Shown here one piece after another: positions 5,839 to 9,193 of a stretch of DNA of 9,193 nt. The notes under the pieces were generated by a model, which did no database searches, was not told where the DNA came from, and saw only the letters and a list, made by a program, of their open reading frames with translations. A program made the translations under genes and the position numbers. The DNA is taken from assembly GCA_015222355.1 (NCBI GenBank), contig JADFVC010000275.1, positions 1-9,193 on the forward strand, read 5' to 3'. How positions within the stretch are numbered: position 1 is the first letter of the stretch; every line of letters starts with the position of its first letter. Source of the stretch: Chloroflexota bacterium (GTDB lineage Bacteria > Desulfobacterota > Desulfuromonadia > Desulfuromonadales > Geopsychrobacteraceae).

Positions 5839-5956
5839 CCGATTGGTTGAACGCCCATATTCCGGGATCTGATCTGTCGGATGTCCCGCTGCAGAAACAA
5901 GAGTATTCGAGTCAATGGGTTAGGCGCGGATGCTGGAAAGAATGACGTATGGCCGG

Positions 5957-7213
5957 CTATATGGCATAAATTTCATTGGCCCACTTCACGGCGCCCATGT
6001 AGGCTTCACTGAGAGGTTTTTCATCGATGTCGAGTTCTGCAGACAAGTTTGACACCTGATCCCAGTCCCCTTTTTCTATCGCCATGATCAGCTCAAGGAT
6101 GGTCCGCATGGTGCCGGGAGTTCCGGTGAGGGCTTCCCGGAGATCTTCTTCGACGGTGATTTCCTGAAGGATTTCATCAATTGGCCGGGACATGATGACA
6201 TCGAGCAGGGAAAAAAGTCCCATGAGGAACATGTCGGCTTGGCGATTGGAAAGTCCGCATAACTCTGCCAATTGTTCGCAGAACTTGGCACGGACCAGGG
6301 AGCAGACAACAAGTTCGTCCGGTTTATCCTCGGCCATGGCTGAGACTGCCAGCAGTGAAACCCAGGAACGGATTTCACGGAGGCCGAGCAACGACAACGC
6401 CTGTAGAATATTGGTGACTTTATGGCGCAGGGCAAATGCGGCGGAGTTGATCAGTTTTAACAGTTTGTACGAGAGGGACACTTCGCTCTGGATCGTCTGC
6501 GTCAGTTTTTTAAAATCAACCTCTGCAGCGTGGATATCCTTGAGGATACGCAGGAACTGCAATTTGTTGGTCGGAATGTCCTTGCGTGAAATAATCACCG
6601 GCCTGCTGAAGAAATATCCCTGGAACAGCTGGTATCCCATCTTTTTCGCTTGCTCGTAGACCTCGTGGGTTTCCACTTTTTCCGCCAGCATTGTGATGCC
6701 GCGCGGAATCATTGTTTTGGCGAGACGTTCCTGTTCAGCAACATCACTGAGCAGAAAATCGACCTTGATGATATCCGCTATTTCCAGCAGTGGTTCGAAG
6801 TGCTGGTGATAGACAAAATCATCGAGAGCCAGAATGTAGCCTTGATTCTTGAGCCGTCGGCAGGCTTCAATCACCTCCGCGTCTGGTTCCACATGCTCCA
6901 GAACTTCAACCACCGCCTGCTGCCTTGGCAATACGGTCATGAAATCTTCAACCAGAACCTTGCGGGTACAGTTGATAAAGATTTTTCTCCCGCCACTCAT
7001 TTCGTTCAATTCGAAGAGCAGGCTGCTGTTGGCAATGACGCTGGCTGCGGCCTGATCCTGATCGTCTGCATCAAAATAGTTATGCAGGCCTGAACGGAAC
7101 AGGAGCTCGTAGGCGTAGACTTTGCCTTCAAGGTCGAGAATTGGTTGTCGAGCGATGAAGTGTTCCAACGAAAACTCCGGAAAAGCCAAGACGGCGAGAG
7201 GTTCATCATTCAT
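5957..7213 (-). CDS. EAL-HDOD signalling protein (YuxH/CdgJ type)
   Basis: This is a cytoplasmic protein with an N-terminal EAL domain (about 17-206) and a C-terminal HDOD domain (about 215-400), the layout of the YuxH/CdgJ group linked to cyclic-di-GMP turnover and to motility or other behaviours. Numbering from the ATG at 7213 (418 residues), the EAL-like residues are Glu36 in YELLFR, Asn81 in FINCT, Glu103 in VVEVLE, Asp131/Asp132 in LALDDF, Lys150 in IKVD, Glu178 in AEKVET and Gln198 in QGYFFSRP. Most metal- and catalysis-type positions are thus present, but the usual DDFGxG loop reads DDFVYHQ, so phosphodiesterase activity is uncertain. An upstream TTG at 7255 would add 14 residues. Neither start has a clear ribosome site; I prefer the ATG because a weak promoter (TTGGTT 7255-7250, TAGTAT 7232-7227) would overlap the TTG. 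It lies 118 bases beyond the kinase gene stop, separated by repeat motifs. Confidence 0.92.
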   Translation of the reverse strand: MNDEPLAVLAFPEFSLEHFIARQPILDLEGKVYAYELLFRSGLHNYFDADDQDQAAASVIANSSLLFELNEMSGGRKIFINCTRKVLVEDFMTVLPRQQAVVEVLEHVEPDAEVIEACRRLKNQGYILALDDFVYHQHFEPLLEIADIIKVDFLLSDVAEQERLAKTMIPRGITMLAEKVETHEVYEQAKKMGYQLFQGYFFSRPVIISRKDIPTNKLQFLRILKDIHAAEVDFKKLTQTIQSEVSLSYKLLKLINSAAFALRHKVTNILQALSLLGLREIRSWVSLLAVSAMAEDKPDELVVCSLVRAKFCEQLAELCGLSNRQADMFLMGLFSLLDVIMSRPIDEILQEITVEEDLREALTGTPGTMRTILELIMAIEKGDWDQVSNLSAELDIDEKPLSEAYMGAVKWANEIYAI

Positions 7214-7268
7214 GATTTGATGATCAATACTACCTGTATTCCGCTGGGAAACCAAAGAAATTATTCTT

Positions 7269-7310
7269 GATGCTTTCGCAAAAAGCCTTGAGATGGTGTC
7301 GCAAAAAGTC
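7269..7310 (+). repeat. Two tandem copies of the palindromic repeat's end motif
   Basis: GATGCTTTCGCAAAAAGCC (7269-7287) and GATGGTGTCGCAAAAAGTC (7292-7310) follow one another at a 23-base step. Both match the left end of the large palindrome at 8296-8422 (GATGGCGTCGCAAAAAGTC); the second differs from it at one base. The opposite arm is absent here, so these look like partial or decayed copies. They sit between the kinase and EAL-HDOD genes. Confidence 0.7.
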
Positions 7311-7331
7311 GACGAGCCGTATTTAGTTCCG

Positions 7332-8282
7332 TCAGCGAATTTGCAGGGCCGTGACGCGCTGCTGCTGATTCAGTGACAGGACCAGATCGGCGATATCCGG
7401 CAGGACTTGCAGCTGGTGCTTGGTCAGGCGTTCGTAGTGCATGATGAAGCGATGCAGGGCGACCTCGCCCATAATTCCGAAGCCTCCCTGTTTTGCCGCC
7501 AGTTGCTCCTCCTGGCGCTTGCGCCAGTGGTAGACGATCTCCCAGGTGGGGATTTTCAGCATCAACAGGAGATCGAGCTGGTCAAACAGCTCGCGATAGG
7601 GGCCCTGAAGTTGCGCGTTGACGTAGCGGCGCCAGGAACCATCGCTGTCCTCTTTCAATTCCAGTTGGTTGACCGGCTCTGCCAATTCCTCATCAGCCTG
7701 TGCGGTCGCGCCGACACACCAGCCTTCGAACAGAATCAGGTCGACCGGAGTTGTGACCTGATCCCAGTCTTCCCGAGGGAAACGGTCATCGGTGGCCTTA
7801 TTGAAGCGGGGGATTGCGAGTCTTGCCCCTGTGGTCCCTTGTTTCAATTGAGAAAAAAGCTCAAGTCCCAGCGGAACATCATGGGTTCCGGGAACACCAC
7901 GGGTCGCCAGAAGGGGATGAACCTGATCTGCTAATTCCTGACGGGCCGCCTTCGGCAGGTAGAGATCATCGATGGAGATGATGCCGGTGCGGCAGTTAAA
8001 GGCCGCTTCCAGTATCCACTTGAGCAGCCGGCAGAGGGTCGATTTGCCGCTGCCCTGAGAACCGTTGAGACCGACCAGTAAAGGCCCTCTTTTCGGGCGT
8101 TGTTGATTCAGCCAGGCGGCCAATGGCAGGTACAGGCGGGGCAGTTCTGCGGCCAACTTGCCGGGGAGTTGGTGCAGCGCCAGTTGTCCGCCGAACAGCG
8201 GTTGCAGAAAGTTGAGCAGTTTAGCCCGTTCACTTGCGGAAAGGGGAGTGCTCGTCGCTGGCCAGAGGTCAAAGGCTTGCAT
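7332..8282 (-). CDS. D-glycerate 3-kinase, P-loop (plant GLYK-like) family
   Basis: The 316-residue protein is a P-loop kinase of the GLYK-like group, which phosphorylates D-glycerate to 3-phosphoglycerate with ATP and so feeds glycerate from C2 or serine metabolism into central carbon flow. Seen in the sequence: Walker A GSQGSGKS (residues 74-81), then IDDLYLP (104-110, the Asp pair expected to bind metal or substrate), RGVPGTHD (128-135), PRFNKATDDR (158-167) and LFEGWCVG (184-191), in the family order. The C-terminal part (about 225-290) carries YRELFDQLD and WRKRQEEQL, also typical. The ATG at 8282 has AAGGGA 6 bases upstream. Substrate assignment comes from family resemblance; a relaxed uridine-kinase-like specificity is the main alternative. 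On the same strand it follows glutamate synthase small subunit with 149 bases between, almost all of it the palindromic repeat, and no separate promoter is evident. Confidence 0.85.
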   Translation of the reverse strand: MQAFDLWPATSTPLSASERAKLLNFLQPLFGGQLALHQLPGKLAAELPRLYLPLAAWLNQQRPKRGPLLVGLNGSQGSGKSTLCRLLKWILEAAFNCRTGIISIDDLYLPKAARQELADQVHPLLATRGVPGTHDVPLGLELFSQLKQGTTGARLAIPRFNKATDDRFPREDWDQVTTPVDLILFEGWCVGATAQADEELAEPVNQLELKEDSDGSWRRYVNAQLQGPYRELFDQLDLLLMLKIPTWEIVYHWRKRQEEQLAAKQGGFGIMGEVALHRFIMHYERLTKHQLQVLPDIADLVLSLNQQQRVTALQIR

Positions 8283-8295
8283 GGTGCATCCCTTT

Positions 8296-8422
8296 GATGG
8301 CGTCGCAAAAAGTCCGCCCTCCGGCGTTGCAGCAGTTTTTCAGGATCTCGACATACCATATGTATGCCTTCGTCCCTGAAAAACCACTACGCCTTGTAGG
8401 GCAAAATTTTTGCTTAGCCATC
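8296..8422. repeat. 127-bp imperfect palindromic interspersed repeat
   Basis: Matching arms share one centre near 8359: GATGGC (8296-8301) with GCCATC (8417-8422), GCAAAAA (8305-8311) with TTTTTGC (8407-8413), GGCGT (8323-8327) with ACGCC (8389-8393), TTTTTCAGG (8336-8344) with CCTGAAAAA (8375-8383), and CATAC (8352-8356) with GTATG (8362-8366). It encodes no protein. It fills the gap between glutamate synthase and the kinase gene, with one end 10 bases after the former's stop and the other touching the kinase ribosome site. As RNA it would form a long hairpin able to stop or stabilise transcripts. Its end motif recurs at 7269-7310. Confidence 0.85.
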
Positions 8423-8431
8423 TCATGACTT

Positions 8432-9193
8432 TTAGTGAATCAGTAATTTTCGCATGATCGCCAGCGCCGCTCTGCGTCCATCCGCCGCTGCCGTGACCAC
8501 GAGGTCCGCGCCGCGATAACAATCACCACCGGCATACACTTTCGGATTGCTGGTTGCTCCCGTTGCGGGATCGATCATCAGCTGTCCCCATTGATCACAC
8601 TCCACCTTGGCAGCAAGCAAACCGGGGAGCGTTTCCATGTCAAAGCCAAGTGCCAGAATGACCACGTCTGCCGGGACAGAATGGACGCTGTCGGGGATGA
8701 TTCCGACCCGCTGGCGGCCGTCTTCCCCCGGTTCCCCCATGCGGGTCTTTTCCACCTCGACACAGAGCACCCCGGCTTCTTTTCGGTGAATATGCCGTGG
8801 GCTGATATTGAAGCAGAATTCGACACCCTCCTCGACGGCGTTATGATATTCCTTGCGACTGCCCGGCATGTTGGCTGCGTCCCGCCGATAAAGGCAGGAA
8901 ACGCTCCGGGCTCCGTCACGAACTGCCGTTCGCAGACAATCCATCGCGGTGTCGCCGCCGCCGATAACCACCACCCGCTTGTCCTGCATCGCGTATTTCG
9001 GATCAGTGGTTTTGCCGAAAACCTGATGTTGTTTGACGGTCAGGTAATCCATCGCCGGCAGCACCTGAGGCAGATCCTCGCCAGTCATCCCGGCCTGTTT
9101 TCCTTTGGTTGCACCGCTGCCGATAAAAACGGCGGCATGCCGGTCGAGCAGGTCGGCCAGCGTGATATCTTTGCCGACCTCCTGCTGCAGGTG
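8432..9193 (-). CDS. gltD: Glutamate synthase small subunit, C-terminal part (runs off the window)
   Basis: The visible 253 residues are the C-terminal part of an NAD(P)H-dependent flavoprotein of the GltD family, the subunit that passes electrons to the large glutamate synthase subunit for glutamine plus 2-oxoglutarate conversion to glutamate. The frame is open to the window edge and begins GKDITLADLL then AVFIGSGATKGKQAGMTGED, so the true start lies beyond 9193. The NAD(P)H-binding motif VVVIGGGDTAMD is at about visible residues 74-85. CLYRRDAANMPGSRKE follows, and the FAD-binding end reads YAGGDCYRGADLVVTAAADG near the C-terminus. Related flavoproteins (NfnA/SudA-type, dihydropyrimidine dehydrogenase) share this fold, and with no N-terminal 4Fe-4S part or partner gene in view, some uncertainty about the exact partner remains. 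The stop TAA is followed 10 bases later by the palindromic repeat. Confidence 0.85.
   Translation of the reverse strand, partial: HLQQEVGKDITLADLLDRHAAVFIGSGATKGKQAGMTGEDLPQVLPAMDYLTVKQHQVFGKTTDPKYAMQDKRVVVIGGGDTAMDCLRTAVRDGARSVSCLYRRDAANMPGSRKEYHNAVEEGVEFCFNISPRHIHRKEAGVLCVEVEKTRMGEPGEDGRQRVGIIPDSVHSVPADVVILALGFDMETLPGLLAAKVECDQWGQLMIDPATGATSNPKVYAGGDCYRGADLVVTAAADGRRAALAIMRKLLIH

Larger units (their letters stand above)
5645..5956. other. Gap between the zinc-ribbon and EAL-HDOD genes
   Basis: No convincing gene was found in this stretch of about 310 bases. It contains a short inverted repeat ACAACC (5667-5672) / GGTTGT (5684-5689), a 26-codon frame and a terminator-like hairpin on the + strand, listed separately, and a 33-codon frame on the - strand that I rejected. 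Confidence 0.5.

Noticed and set aside
5757..5858. A 33-codon - strand frame starting MGVQPIGKK
   Set aside because: There is no ribosome site or motif, and its length is within chance for an empty region.

Overview
The window suggests a delta-proteobacterium of the Desulfuromonadales type (Geobacter, Pelobacter or Desulfuromonas relatives). This rests on the gene mix: an EAL-HDOD protein, archease next to RtcB, a BCAM0308-type zinc protein and FolE2. It also rests on a GATGGCGTCGCAAAAA-ended palindromic repeat that I remember from that group. It is an inference from pattern memory, since no rRNA or other marker is present.

Left part, + strand. Positions 1-197 hold no gene I can name, but do hold a strong palindrome. 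A sigma70-like promoter (198-226) precedes three co-directional genes: a two-CxxC BCAM0308-family protein (270-788), archease (846-1262) and the RNA ligase RtcB (1302-2744). Archease activates RtcB, so these two form an RNA-joining/repair module. The zinc protein is probably co-transcribed, and its role there is unknown. Just past rtcB, on the - strand, lies the debris of a toxin-antitoxin pair: a ParE/RelE toxin cut off at its C-terminus (2734-2919) and the probable tail of its antitoxin. After a short intergenic region with a promoter and leader hairpin comes folE2 (3160-3954), a type IB GTP cyclohydrolase. It is visibly less GC-rich than rtcB.

Middle part, - strand. In transcription order there is a small zinc-ribbon protein with a PcrA-tail-like C-terminal motif (5167-5589), then an AI-2E/PerM-family membrane protein (4013-5071). 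Each has its own promoter with a perfect TTGACA -35 box. The 5645-5956 gap has no convincing gene, only a 26-codon frame and a terminator-like hairpin on the + strand.

Right part, - strand. In transcription order there is the C-terminal part of glutamate synthase small subunit (8432-9193, running off the window), a 127-bp imperfect palindromic repeat, a P-loop D-glycerate 3-kinase (7332-8282), two end-motif copies of the same repeat, and an EAL-HDOD signalling protein (5957-7213 or 7255).

No intact insertion sequence, CRISPR array, tRNA or rRNA was seen. The most interesting items are the three-gene RNA-repair operon with the zinc protein, the zinc-ribbon/Tudor-like protein, the palindromic repeat and its end copies, and the toxin-antitoxin scar at the rtcB 3' end.
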